A stretch of DNA of 64,000 nucleotides from CAYZUC01 sp964481705 (GTDB lineage: Bacteria > Bacillota > Clostridia > Lachnospirales > Lachnospiraceae): positions 1-64,000 of the forward strand of contig CAYZUC010000001.1 in NCBI GenBank assembly GCA_964481705.1, in the 5' to 3' direction. Below the pieces are notes generated by a model. That model saw only the letters and a list, made by a program, of their open reading frames with translations. It ran no database searches and was not told where the DNA came from. The position numbers and the translations under genes were made by a program. This document shows, piece after piece, positions 8,073-17,053 of the stretch (position 1 is the stretch's first letter; every line of letters starts with the position of its first letter).

Positions 8073-9541
8073 GCATTCCCTTTCTTTTCTCTCAAACGGG
8101 ATATGGTATCCATACCAAAGTTCCAAATAATACCTACTACCTTACGATCAAGAATCAAACAGATCGCGATTCCAAGAACGCCTAAAATGACGGTAATCCA
8201 TGTATTCGAACAAAACGATGTGACTCCTGCGTATAAAATCAGAGCAATGGCATAAAGAATCGTTTTTCCATAATGATAACCAACCGGGTAACACTTTTCC
8301 GAGAAAAAGGAGCCCATCGCAAAATAGGCAATATAGGTTAAACCTGTTGCAACCGCAGCGCCGGTTCCCCCAAATCTTGGTACAAGGATCCAATTGCCAG
8401 CAAGGTTACAAACAATCGCCACAGCCGAAGCATAATTCAGATAACGGTTCTTCTTTAAGAATTTGATCCCCTGATTGGTGATTTCGAACATAATACTGAA
8501 AATAGGCATCAACGTCAAAAAGGGAATGATGGTAACTGCCCCACGATATTTCTCGCCCAGTAATAGAACAACCACATCACGAAAAAGAATCAAGCCAAAG
8601 GCTCCCAAAATACATAGAAACTGGGTAATATCAAAGGCCTGTCGAAAGAAGGAGCGACAGGATTCCTCAGAATCCTTCTCATACTTTTCCATGGCAACCG
8701 GTGACCAGAAGGCGACAAAGGTTGCCTTAAAGGTCAAAAGAATCGACATAATTGTCATTGCTGATGAATAAACTCCAACCTCATCATAGGTACGCCAGAT
8801 ACGAAGCGCCCAACGATCGCATGAGGACAAAATCCACTCCATCAACAAAACCATAATAAATGGCATTCCGTATCGTATCAATTCCTTCTGGGAAATATCA
8901 AGGCGATGGGAAGCCTCTTTCTTTTGTATCTGACGTCGATGAATCCACAGGTAACGAAGCGTTATAAAGGTTGTAATCACACCCAGGGAAATCGTCATGG
9001 CATACAATACTACCCGGAAATCATCCCCCAGTAGAAAATAGAACACAAAAATCAAACCAATATATAAAACCTTGGACAATATATTGAGATTAGAATACAG
9101 CTTTCCATTCTGCTGCATACGAATATCAAGAAACATAAAACGTTCAAATACTGAGATAATGGTGTATGAAATAACCAGAATCGTTATATCAAGTCCATTC
9201 CTTGCAAATAGAAACTGATTGGCATACTCCGCAAAAAGAAGATAACCAATGGTAAGTGCTACTACAATTCCAACTGCCGGAAGCAGACAACGCTTCATAA
9301 GAGCAAGTCTATCGACTCCCTCTTTATAGTAATACCTGATATAGGTCTGATCCATACCTAGAATAGCAAAGATATAGATAACCGTCACCGCTGTAGTGAA
9401 CATGCCGGAACGTCCATACTCGTCTGTCGACATGACACGTGTTATCAGCGGTGTCGATATAAATCCCAAGATCAGAACCACAAAATTCCCATAGAAATAT
9501 CGCAGGAATCCGCTAAATGCAGATGGTTTCTTTTCGTCCAT
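8069..9541 (-). CDS. Wzx-type polysaccharide flippase (MOP superfamily), module A
   Basis: 490 residues with about twelve to fourteen hydrophobic segments. The N-terminus (GNFVVLILGFISTPLITRVMSTDEYG) is the usual opening of the polysaccharide transporter branch of the MOP superfamily, where the ISTPLITR...EYG pattern recurs. Wzx proteins flip undecaprenyl-diphosphate-linked repeat units across the membrane. It is one of three flippases in the window; the other two (18737 and 38526) differ clearly in sequence, so each probably handles its own repeat unit. The next gene (269-residue membrane protein) starts within its stop codon. Confidence 0.88.
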   Translation of the reverse strand: MDEKKPSAFSGFLRYFYGNFVVLILGFISTPLITRVMSTDEYGRSGMFTTAVTVIYIFAILGMDQTYIRYYYKEGVDRLALMKRCLLPAVGIVVALTIGYLLFAEYANQFLFARNGLDITILVISYTIISVFERFMFLDIRMQQNGKLYSNLNILSKVLYIGLIFVFYFLLGDDFRVVLYAMTISLGVITTFITLRYLWIHRRQIQKKEASHRLDISQKELIRYGMPFIMVLLMEWILSSCDRWALRIWRTYDEVGVYSSAMTIMSILLTFKATFVAFWSPVAMEKYEKDSEESCRSFFRQAFDITQFLCILGAFGLILFRDVVVLLLGEKYRGAVTIIPFLTLMPIFSIMFEITNQGIKFLKKNRYLNYASAVAIVCNLAGNWILVPRFGGTGAAVATGLTYIAYFAMGSFFSEKCYPVGYHYGKTILYAIALILYAGVTSFCSNTWITVILGVLGIAICLILDRKVVGIIWNFGMDTISRLREKKGNA

Positions 9542-9544
9542 GCA

Positions 9545-10864
9545 CTATAATCTCCAGTAGCAGTAACCCTTCTCTTCAACCTGTTTCTTATCCAAAATAC
9601 TCTTAATATCTACGAGCACTTTTTCTTCATTTGGCATAGTTCCAAAATAACTGTCAATCTGGTCAAGGCTCAAATTGCGGAATTCTTCATGTGCTACTCC
9701 AAGTACCAGACAATCCGCATCCTTTACAACGCTCATGTCGGAAAGCTTGCAGTGGTATTCGCGCTCTATTTCCTCTGCATTTGCATGGGGATCCACTATA
9801 TAGGGATCTATTCCAAATTTCTTGACATGTTCCACAACTTCCATAATCTTGGAATTACGTACATCAGGACAATCCTCCTTGAATGTAGCTCCAAAGAAAA
9901 TGACCTTCGCCTGTTTTACTCGTTTATTTGCAATCACAAGCTGTTTGATGATCTTGTCTGCAATGAATTCCGGCATATCATCATTGACCCTTCGACCGGA
10001 AGAAATAATCTGGGAATGATACCCCAGCTTCTCTGCCTCATAAACAAAATAATATGGGTCAACACCAATACAGTGTCCACCAACCAGTCCGGGATAAAAG
10101 CCCAAAGCATTCCATTTTGTATTCATGGCCTCTATAACTTCACGTGTATCAATGTGCATTTTATCAAAAGCAAGTGCCAATTCATTAATAAATGCAATGT
10201 TGATATCTCTCTGACTGTTTTCTACTACCTTAGCAGCTTCTGCGACCTTGATGGAACCCGCTCTGTGAACTCCTGCTTCTATAACAAGCTCATAAACAGA
10301 TGCCACGGTCTCCAGAGTCTCTTCATCCATTCCGGATACTATCTTTTTAATATTCTCCAGACGATGTACCTTATCTCCGGGGTTAATACGCTCCGGTGAA
10401 TAACCTATCTTAAAATCCACTCCACATTTCAAACCGGATTCCTTTTCCAGAATCGGTACGCAGATATCCTCGGTAACACCAGGATATACCGTTGATTCAT
10501 ATACAATTACCGAACCCTTTGTCAGGTTTCTTCCAACTACGCAGCTGGCTCCCTCAACCGGCGACAGATCCGGAGTCTTGTCCGAATTGATAGGCGTTGG
10601 TACTGCAACAATAATGAATTTTGCTTCTTTTAGCTTCTTTTCCTCATATGTAAAATCAACTGTAGTCTGACGAATTGCTTCTGCTCCTACTTCATTGGTA
10701 GGATCTTCCCCATTTCGATAAGCCTCGATTTTTCTTTGATTCAGATCAAATCCAATCACGTCTACCTTCTTGGCAAACGCTACCGCTATTGGCATTCCAA
10801 CATAGCCCAGACCAACCAGCGCGAGCTTTTCCTTCTTTGCAACAAGTTCTTCATACAATCCCAT
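9545..10864 (-). CDS. UDP-sugar 6-dehydrogenase (WecC/WbpA/TviB-like)
   Basis: 439 residues. N-terminal NAD-binding motif ALVGLGYVGMPIAVAF, middle domain with NINIAFINELALAF, and the catalytic cysteine in GGHCIGVDPYYF near residue 265; C-terminal UDP-binding domain with FGATFKEDCPDVRNSK. These enzymes oxidise C6 of a UDP-sugar to a uronic acid with two NAD. The pattern is closer to the UDP-HexNAc (ManNAc/GlcNAc) dehydrogenases than to UDP-glucose dehydrogenase, but the exact substrate is an inference. Start at 10864 chosen because the GTG start at 10879 overlaps the ribosome binding site GGAGG. It supplies an acidic sugar to the module A glycan. Confidence 0.85.
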   Translation of the reverse strand: MGLYEELVAKKEKLALVGLGYVGMPIAVAFAKKVDVIGFDLNQRKIEAYRNGEDPTNEVGAEAIRQTTVDFTYEEKKLKEAKFIIVAVPTPINSDKTPDLSPVEGASCVVGRNLTKGSVIVYESTVYPGVTEDICVPILEKESGLKCGVDFKIGYSPERINPGDKVHRLENIKKIVSGMDEETLETVASVYELVIEAGVHRAGSIKVAEAAKVVENSQRDINIAFINELALAFDKMHIDTREVIEAMNTKWNALGFYPGLVGGHCIGVDPYYFVYEAEKLGYHSQIISSGRRVNDDMPEFIADKIIKQLVIANKRVKQAKVIFFGATFKEDCPDVRNSKIMEVVEHVKKFGIDPYIVDPHANAEEIEREYHCKLSDMSVVKDADCLVLGVAHEEFRNLSLDQIDSYFGTMPNEEKVLVDIKSILDKKQVEEKGYCYWRL

Positions 10865-10884
10865 TTTTTCATCCTCCACATTAG

Positions 10885-12003
10885 CTAAATCTTACGATAT
10901 ATCTTTAAATGATCCTCCAGACACTTCTGTCCGGAAAACTCATGCAGATATCTTTGATAAAAATACTCCTGGTCCTTTTTACAATGCTCTCTATCCTCAA
11001 ACAGTCTGCGAATATATGCGACACCCTTTTCCAGAGTATCCTCCGTATACAGATTCTCTTCTTTTCCAATTACCTCCGGAAGTCCACCTACTGCTGTGGA
11101 AACAACGGCGCACTTGCGGCTCATAGCCTCGACTGCTGCCTTACCAAAGGATTCAAATCGACTTGTCATCACAAAAACATCGATTCCATAATAAAAATCA
11201 GCCATCTCTGCCTGTGTTAAGTCCTGATGGCTCTCCACATTTTCCTGTCCCAGTATATCACATAAACCGTGCAAAATGTTACCAACTTGTTCATCGTCTC
11301 CCGGCTCAAATACCGACAAAACAACGGAAACTCGAAAATCAATACCGGTGTCCTTCAATTCCTTACATAGACGCAGCATCAGAGGCCAGTTCTTTTCTTC
11401 ACAAATACGCCCCGCAAATCCTAACACAAAGCCTTCGTGTACTCTCTTCGTTTCATCAAAATCACAAAAACACTCATTAATTGTATTCGCAACCACCTTT
11501 ACGGGACAAACAGACTGGTTCTCCTGCCATAGCTCCTGATTCTTCTTTGTCGTACACAAAATCAAATCGGTATGCTTCAATGCATGCTTCATAAGAAGCA
11601 TGGAGCGTTTACGATATCCATAATACATCCCTCTATCCGTGAAGATCACACCACTTTTTCTTCCAACACCCAAACCACGTAAAAGTCCAAAGGTGATCAG
11701 GGATTCCGGCATCTGAATATGAATCAGATCCGGCTTTTCTCTGGAAATGATTTTTCGAAACCACAAGATACGAACCCACAGATTCTCAAGACGTTTCTCT
11801 CCCATTGGATAGGTAAGAACCGTAAAAGAATAATCCGATGGCTTTTTATTTAACAGATGGGGGCATACAACGATGGGGGTGAATTCCGAAGTAAGAAGTC
11901 CATCACAGATGCTCTCCGTTGACATCTGCGCACCTCCCGGCAAGTCCAAAGGATATTCAAGAAGATACATCACTTTCTTTTTCTGATTTGTTTCCTGATT
12001 CAT
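10885..12003 (-). CDS. Glycosyltransferase, GT4-like
   Basis: 372 residues with a GT-B architecture. The N-terminal half opens VMYLLEYPLDLPGGAQMS, and the C-terminal nucleotide-binding half has FAGRICEEKNWPLML, and FVMTSRFESFGKAAVEAMSRKCAVV with the E-x7-E type motif of GT4 retaining transferases. It would add one sugar to the module A repeat unit on the inner face of the membrane. Start at 12003 has GAAGGAAAG upstream; a TAATG-coupled ATG at 12021 is the alternative. Donor and acceptor unknown. Confidence 0.8.
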   Translation of the reverse strand: MNQETNQKKKVMYLLEYPLDLPGGAQMSTESICDGLLTSEFTPIVVCPHLLNKKPSDYSFTVLTYPMGEKRLENLWVRILWFRKIISREKPDLIHIQMPESLITFGLLRGLGVGRKSGVIFTDRGMYYGYRKRSMLLMKHALKHTDLILCTTKKNQELWQENQSVCPVKVVANTINECFCDFDETKRVHEGFVLGFAGRICEEKNWPLMLRLCKELKDTGIDFRVSVVLSVFEPGDDEQVGNILHGLCDILGQENVESHQDLTQAEMADFYYGIDVFVMTSRFESFGKAAVEAMSRKCAVVSTAVGGLPEVIGKEENLYTEDTLEKGVAYIRRLFEDREHCKKDQEYFYQRYLHEFSGQKCLEDHLKIYRKI

Positions 12004-12020
12004 TCCCGACTTTCCTTCCA

Positions 12021-13190
12021 TTACTCATGAAACCAGTTGTTTTTTCTTATTTCCGCAGGACTTAAGGGGCCATCCTCATATACTCGTTGTTCTCCGTTTA
12101 TTAGGCTCTCAGACAATTCCAGTAATCTTGTTGCTGCTATCTGAGGGTTCCACATATCATGCATCTGTGCAAAAGCATTTCGTCCCAGCTTCTCTGTCTG
12201 CTCTTTTGATTTGAGTAACCATTCCAGTTTATCTGCCAGACTATTCCTGCTGCCACTTTTAAAAATATAACCATTTACACCAGGTTTCACCAACCAGGGA
12301 GTAGAGCCACAGGCATGGCTTGCCACGACTGCACAGCCGGCACTTAATGCCTCATATATAACAGCACCCCAGCCCTCTAAAAAATTACTGGTCATGACAA
12401 ATATATTCGCCTTCTCCATCTCTGTACGAACTGCTTCCGGAGATAGGAAGCCAAGAAACTCTACTTGCTTTGTCAAATTGAGCTTATTTACCAATTCCTT
12501 TAAATGCGCCTCTTCTTCGCCATTTCCGACCATTCGAAGCTTAAAATCAATCTCCCTTTCGGAAAGCTGATGCAATGCATGGAGCAGTAAGTCCGCTCTT
12601 TTTAGCTTCAGGAAACGTCCAGCCCACAAAACAACCGGTGGATGGTTTCTCCCTTTTTCCTGCATACAGGCTTCTATATCCAATTCCGGGATAAAAGGAA
12701 AATAACCAAATTTATAACATTTGCCTGGATAAGAGCGCAATATCCGATAGTCTGCCGCCGCATAGGCACTCGCACCCAGTACATAGATATTTTTTCTTCG
12801 ATTCCGATAATGTATGTGGTAAAATTTCCTGGCAAGTCGAGGAATCAACATTTTGAACCATCCCTCTTTAAGCGGTCGCTCTGTATAGCGAAAAGTCAGA
12901 AGATTTTTTTGCATCCTCTCCTCAATAAAACACTCTGGTGCACTTCCGATCATAACAGCATCACTTTCGACCCCAAGCCGCATGGCTTCCTGTTTCTTTT
13001 CCTCTGACAAATGCGACTTTAGGACATAAGAGGGTATCTCTTCCCTGCCCCAGCCCATCTTGGAACGAAATTCTTCCATGGGCTCTGTTTCAACAAAGGT
13101 AAAACCTGAACCAAGCTTATCATATAACGCATCACACAGCGCCTTTTGATGATGATTAAAATAATTTGAAAAGAAAGTAAAAGTCATCAT
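12021..13190 (-). CDS. Glycosyltransferase, GT4-like
   Basis: 389 residues. C-terminal domain with VLWAGRFLKLKRADLLLHAL, a VGNGEEE turn, and FVMTSNFLEGWGAVIYEALSAGCAVVAS, the acidic donor-binding region of GT4 enzymes. The N-terminal acceptor half is less conserved and begins FTFFSNYFNHHQKALCDAL, a pattern seen in capsule GTs. Acts in the cytoplasm or at the membrane face on lipid-linked intermediates. Its stop codon shares a base with the upstream alternative start of the next GT. Specificity not deducible. Confidence 0.8.
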   Translation of the reverse strand: MMTFTFFSNYFNHHQKALCDALYDKLGSGFTFVETEPMEEFRSKMGWGREEIPSYVLKSHLSEEKKQEAMRLGVESDAVMIGSAPECFIEERMQKNLLTFRYTERPLKEGWFKMLIPRLARKFYHIHYRNRRKNIYVLGASAYAAADYRILRSYPGKCYKFGYFPFIPELDIEACMQEKGRNHPPVVLWAGRFLKLKRADLLLHALHQLSEREIDFKLRMVGNGEEEAHLKELVNKLNLTKQVEFLGFLSPEAVRTEMEKANIFVMTSNFLEGWGAVIYEALSAGCAVVASHACGSTPWLVKPGVNGYIFKSGSRNSLADKLEWLLKSKEQTEKLGRNAFAQMHDMWNPQIAATRLLELSESLINGEQRVYEDGPLSPAEIRKNNWFHE

Positions 13191-13212
13191 AATCCCCGTT
13201 CCCTCACATCTA

Positions 13213-14415
13213 TCACAATAAGCGCATCATTTCCGACTCCAGTCTGGCAATCAGCCTGTCGCGGTCGAATTCCCTCTCGGAGAATGCACGTGCGTTGTGA
13301 CGATATCTCTCCATCTGTTCCAACGCGGTACGTGACATAGCTTTTGCTGTCTCAGCAAGTGCTTTTGCTGTCATTTCTGGAGCACAAAGACCCAGTTCTT
13401 CCTGTTCCACCAGATTCTTTACTTCACCCTTCACGCATGCAAGCACAGCACAACCGCAGGATAAATAGGTCTGAAATTTTGCCGGTATTGTCTTTTCAAA
13501 AATGGGACTCTCGTTCATAATCATCAAAGCGGCATCCGCACCATTCAAAATAGCAGGAATCTCTTTCTCCGGCTTGCTTCCGTGAAAGAAAACACGATCC
13601 TCAACGTGAAGCTCCAGTGCCTGCTCTTTAATCTTTGATAACGCTCTTCCATTCCCAACCAGATGCCAACAGATTTTTTCATCGCGTAATAAGGCGCTCG
13701 CCTCTACTACCTTGGTTAATCCCTGTCCTTCACCAATGTTACCAGTAAATACAATGTGGAAATATCCGCTCGGATACATATCAGAGTTCGTCTCAGATGA
13801 CTTTTTCACAACCGAATACTGTGGCCAAAAGCCCACCTTGGAGGGATCCTTTAGATGCTTCCTCGAAGAAATACTATCGACAAAGCTGTGGGAGGTGCCC
13901 AGGATAAGATTGCAGGAATTATAGATTCTATCCACGAGATGATCCAATGCCCGAATAATCAGCTTATTTCGCACGCCCGTAAGCGCAAGGACATTCTCCG
14001 GCCAGAGGTCCTGAACATGCAAAATAACCGGCGCTCCGATCCTTTTTTTCATGGTCAGTGCCGGTAATGCCTGCGTAATAGGAGAAGTTCCAAACGCATA
14101 TATGATATCAAATTCATGTTTCTTCATGACTCTCGCCTTATAACATCCAAACAGCACAAAGCTTAAGTAATTAATACTGAGTCTTAAAGCGCCATTATAT
14201 CTCGGAAAAATCGGTACCCGGTGTATCTCCATATCATTCCATATCTCATAGCGATGACGAAACATGCTATATCCATCATAAAATCGTCCTTGCGGATAAT
14301 TCGGAATTCCGGTGAGAATTGTGACATCGTGTCCCCGTTCCTTCAGCTGAATGGCAAGATCGTTGATTCTAAAGTTCTCTGGGTAGAAATACTGGCTTAC
14401 AAGTAAAATTCTCAT
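13213..14415 (-). CDS. Glycosyltransferase, WbuB-like GT4
   Basis: 400 residues. The opening RILLVSQYFYPENFRINDLA and the segment HVQDLWPENVLAL are typical of the WbuB/WcaI-like GT4 group. The C-terminal half has FTGNIGEGQGLTKVVEA and a weakly conserved acidic region ILNGADAALMIMNE followed by PAKFQTYLSCGCAVLA. It directly follows the polyprenyl glycosylphosphotransferase with a TAATG one-base overlap, so it is a good candidate for adding the second sugar after the initiating sugar of module A. Donor is unknown. Confidence 0.83.
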   Translation of the reverse strand: MRILLVSQYFYPENFRINDLAIQLKERGHDVTILTGIPNYPQGRFYDGYSMFRHRYEIWNDMEIHRVPIFPRYNGALRLSINYLSFVLFGCYKARVMKKHEFDIIYAFGTSPITQALPALTMKKRIGAPVILHVQDLWPENVLALTGVRNKLIIRALDHLVDRIYNSCNLILGTSHSFVDSISSRKHLKDPSKVGFWPQYSVVKKSSETNSDMYPSGYFHIVFTGNIGEGQGLTKVVEASALLRDEKICWHLVGNGRALSKIKEQALELHVEDRVFFHGSKPEKEIPAILNGADAALMIMNESPIFEKTIPAKFQTYLSCGCAVLACVKGEVKNLVEQEELGLCAPEMTAKALAETAKAMSRTALEQMERYRHNARAFSEREFDRDRLIARLESEMMRLL

Positions 14416-15749
14416 TAAAATGCCTCCGTGCTGTCATCCGCCTGAAAGATTACGGTTACTGTCTGAAACAGCAGCTGTATATCCTTCAGAATACTGAAAT
14501 TCTCGATGTACATAAGATCCAGCATCAATTTGTCACGGGAAGATGTGTTGTACTTACCTATAATCTGAGCATAACCGGTCAGTCCGGCTTTCATACGAAG
14601 TCGATACTTGAATTCCGGCATTTCTTTCGTATACTCGTCCACATTTTCCAACATCTCGGGTCTTGGTCCCACCAGACTCATCTCACCTTTGATGATATTC
14701 AGAAATTGTGGAAGCTCATCAATACGATATTTTCGAAGCACCTTACCAATGGGAGTAATTCGGTCATCATCCTTCGTCACAGAACGATTCTCTACATTCT
14801 CCTTCATGGTACGAAACTTGTATATCAAAAATACTTTTCCATGAATGGTGGCTCGTTGTTGCTTAAAAAACACTTTTCCGCCGTCATACTTCTTTATCAA
14901 AATCGCACTTACGAGTAAGATTGGACTCGTAAGAATCAAAGCAAGCGCCGAAAAAATGATATCCATCAGACGCTTCATAATTCTCTGTTCGAAAGTCATG
15001 CCTTTGAACTCCGAAGCCAAAAAGCTCATATCCTCCAGCATGATTTGTTTGGAATTCTGTTCGAGGATATCTGCCACTTCCGGATTAAAATATACATTAA
15101 TCAAATGCTTATAACAGTAATTAACGATTGCCGTGCGTTCCTCGACCGGTACATCGTAGAGAAATACTGTCTCGTTGGCTCGTATTTGTTCCTTGAGATT
15201 CTCGTCTCCATAGTGGATTACCTTTTCCATACGATATCGCTTATGAAACTTTCCAATGACACGCTGTACCTTCTGGGTTTCTTCTTCGTGTTTGGTAATT
15301 AAAAGGCATTTCTCCGGATCCTGTACCCAGAAATAAAACTTATTTCCGCTATAGGTCATAAAAGAGATAATGAGAATCTGAATCAGGATAATCAATACCA
15401 AAAATCCAAAATACTCCAGCTTAAATTCTTTGTTATTATCATCATTCGTGTTCATGAAGGACAACTGCAAATAAGAGGCCAGATCCGTCAAAACGATTGC
15501 CAAAGTCAGCGACAAAATAATGGGTTTGCTTTTTCTGACACCTACGTCATATTTTCCATAAATAACCGTAAGCAGAAAGCCTACAATCAGGAACGTAAAC
15601 GTTGTAACTACAGATGTTCTTGACAGAACAAGTAACTGTTTGTTATCGATTCCAAGTAATGCAAAAAAAACTGCGTAGCTACCCAGATATATGATGATTT
15701 CAAATAAAAATATAATGCTCTTTTGAAATTTCTTGCATAGCGTTTTCAT
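14415..15749 (-). CDS. Polyprenyl glycosylphosphotransferase (WcaJ/CpsE-like), starts module A repeat unit
   Basis: 444 residues. About four or five N-terminal membrane segments, then a central soluble CoA-binding-like region, then the catalytic domain from about residue 255: KRLMDIIFSALALILTSP re-entrant helix, YKFRTM, RIDELPQFLNIIKGEMS with the Asp-Glu dyad, and LVGPRPE. This family moves a sugar-1-phosphate from a nucleotide sugar onto undecaprenyl phosphate, the first step of Wzx/Wzy assembly. It is clearly paralogous to the protein at 43556-44905. It heads module A in the direction of transcription. Upstream gap 15750-15801 has a TTGACA but no convincing -10. Confidence 0.9.
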   Translation of the reverse strand: MKTLCKKFQKSIIFLFEIIIYLGSYAVFFALLGIDNKQLLVLSRTSVVTTFTFLIVGFLLTVIYGKYDVGVRKSKPIILSLTLAIVLTDLASYLQLSFMNTNDDNNKEFKLEYFGFLVLIILIQILIISFMTYSGNKFYFWVQDPEKCLLITKHEEETQKVQRVIGKFHKRYRMEKVIHYGDENLKEQIRANETVFLYDVPVEERTAIVNYCYKHLINVYFNPEVADILEQNSKQIMLEDMSFLASEFKGMTFEQRIMKRLMDIIFSALALILTSPILLVSAILIKKYDGGKVFFKQQRATIHGKVFLIYKFRTMKENVENRSVTKDDDRITPIGKVLRKYRIDELPQFLNIIKGEMSLVGPRPEMLENVDEYTKEMPEFKYRLRMKAGLTGYAQIIGKYNTSSRDKLMLDLMYIENFSILKDIQLLFQTVTVIFQADDSTEAF

Positions 15750-15801
15750 AAAATCCCCATTCTCGCGCTACCATCAGCGCCTGTCAAGTTAGTAACCAAT
15801 T

Positions 15802-17025
15802 TCAATCCGTAGCTTCCCAACGGTAAATCTTTCGATAATACTCTTCTCTTCGGAAATTGGCATCATACTTCTTTGCCTGTTGCAGACAAGCCTGTTTCAT
15901 GCTCTCTCCGGTACGAATCTTATCCAGTGCTGCCATCACGCCAACCAGATTACAGCGCTCCACTACATAGCCGCACTCTCTGGTAATACTCTCCGGACTG
16001 CCGCCTGCTTTATATGTGATTACCGGCGTACCACAGGCAAGAGATTCCAGATTGGTCGTAGGAAAGTTCTCCTCCATGGATAGATTCGCATAAGCATCTG
16101 CCGTACTGTACCAGGCAATCATTTCATCCAAACTGTTTGTCTTGGGAAGCCCCAAAATTTGAGGAGGCAGAGCTGCAATTTCCTTGTCCTTCAGACCAAT
16201 CATAACAACCTTATAATGATCCGACAAGCTTTTTCCCAGTGTCATAAATTCTTCAATGCCCTTTCGCTCTCTCCAGGGATTGGCAACACCTAAAACAATA
16301 AATTTTCCCTCCAGATGATACTTCTCACGATAATCACTCTCCACTGGATGAAAAACATTCAGGTCAAGACCAGTTGGTATTACCTCCACAGGATACTTCT
16401 TCAAAAAGGACTGCTCCACTTTCATCTTAAGCCATCTGGATGGCGTTACAAGAACCATATTGGGAATATGGGTAAAAAGTCGTTTCTTATCCTCAAAATT
16501 CCTCGTGGATGCATCGCACAAAAGAGACTTGGGATATTCCTTCAGCTGCTCGCAGTGGGAACAACTATGTTGCCATTTATTGCAGCCAATATACTCAAAA
16601 TGTGTACAGTGTCCAGTGAAGCTCCAGCAATCGTGAAGTGTCCACACAACGCGTGCACGCGATTGTTTCAAATACTGAAATAACGTAGGTATATGAAGAT
16701 AATACCCATGAATATTATGCAGATGAATGATATCAGGATCAAATTCCTTTATCTGCTCTACCAGTGCATGAGTTGCTTTTTTTGAATAAAAACCATGGCG
16801 GTCTGTCATCCGACTAATACCTCCATGAATATTGACATCAAAATCGGTTCCAATACGATAAGCAGTATATCCGGGCGGTGCGTCTTCTCGTCCATACGCA
16901 ATCATACAAGTGTATCCCTTGTCCGTCAGCATATCGTATAGTCCGGTCATAATCCTTCCGGTACTGCCGGTTCCACATACAGAATTGATCAGTAGAACCT
17001 TTTTCCTTTCTGTCATATTGATCAT
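15802..17025 (-). CDS. Glycosyltransferase, GT4-like with cysteine-rich N-terminal half
   Basis: 407 residues. N-terminal half has SVCGTGSTGRIMTGLYDML, HLHNIHGYYLH and the segment VWTLHDCWSFTGHC followed by a cluster of Cys and His (CNKWQHSCSHC), a pattern of the WcaC-like colanic-acid transferase group. C-terminal half has LGVANPWRERKGIEEF, and ANLSMEENFPTTNLESLACGTPV as the acidic donor-binding motif. Start at 17025 has GGAGG ten bases upstream. It lies between the CMP-sugar gene and the module A initiator, so it could belong to either module. Confidence 0.82.
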   Translation of the reverse strand: MINMTERKKVLLINSVCGTGSTGRIMTGLYDMLTDKGYTCMIAYGREDAPPGYTAYRIGTDFDVNIHGGISRMTDRHGFYSKKATHALVEQIKEFDPDIIHLHNIHGYYLHIPTLFQYLKQSRARVVWTLHDCWSFTGHCTHFEYIGCNKWQHSCSHCEQLKEYPKSLLCDASTRNFEDKKRLFTHIPNMVLVTPSRWLKMKVEQSFLKKYPVEVIPTGLDLNVFHPVESDYREKYHLEGKFIVLGVANPWRERKGIEEFMTLGKSLSDHYKVVMIGLKDKEIAALPPQILGLPKTNSLDEMIAWYSTADAYANLSMEENFPTTNLESLACGTPVITYKAGGSPESITRECGYVVERCNLVGVMAALDKIRTGESMKQACLQQAKKYDANFRREEYYRKIYRWEATD

Positions 17026-17053
17026 AGACTATGTGCCTCCATTCTATTGAATT

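Noticed and set aside
9689..10399. 236-codon plus-strand open frame inside the UDP-sugar dehydrogenase
   Set aside because: Antisense to a gene with all catalytic motifs; composition (many Cys, Ile, Asn) is that of a shadow frame.
15750..15801. Promoter for module A from a perfect TTGACA
   Set aside because: The hexamer at 17 bases (GAGAAT) is a poor -10 and lies too close to the start codon; a small GCGCT hairpin occupies the spacer.
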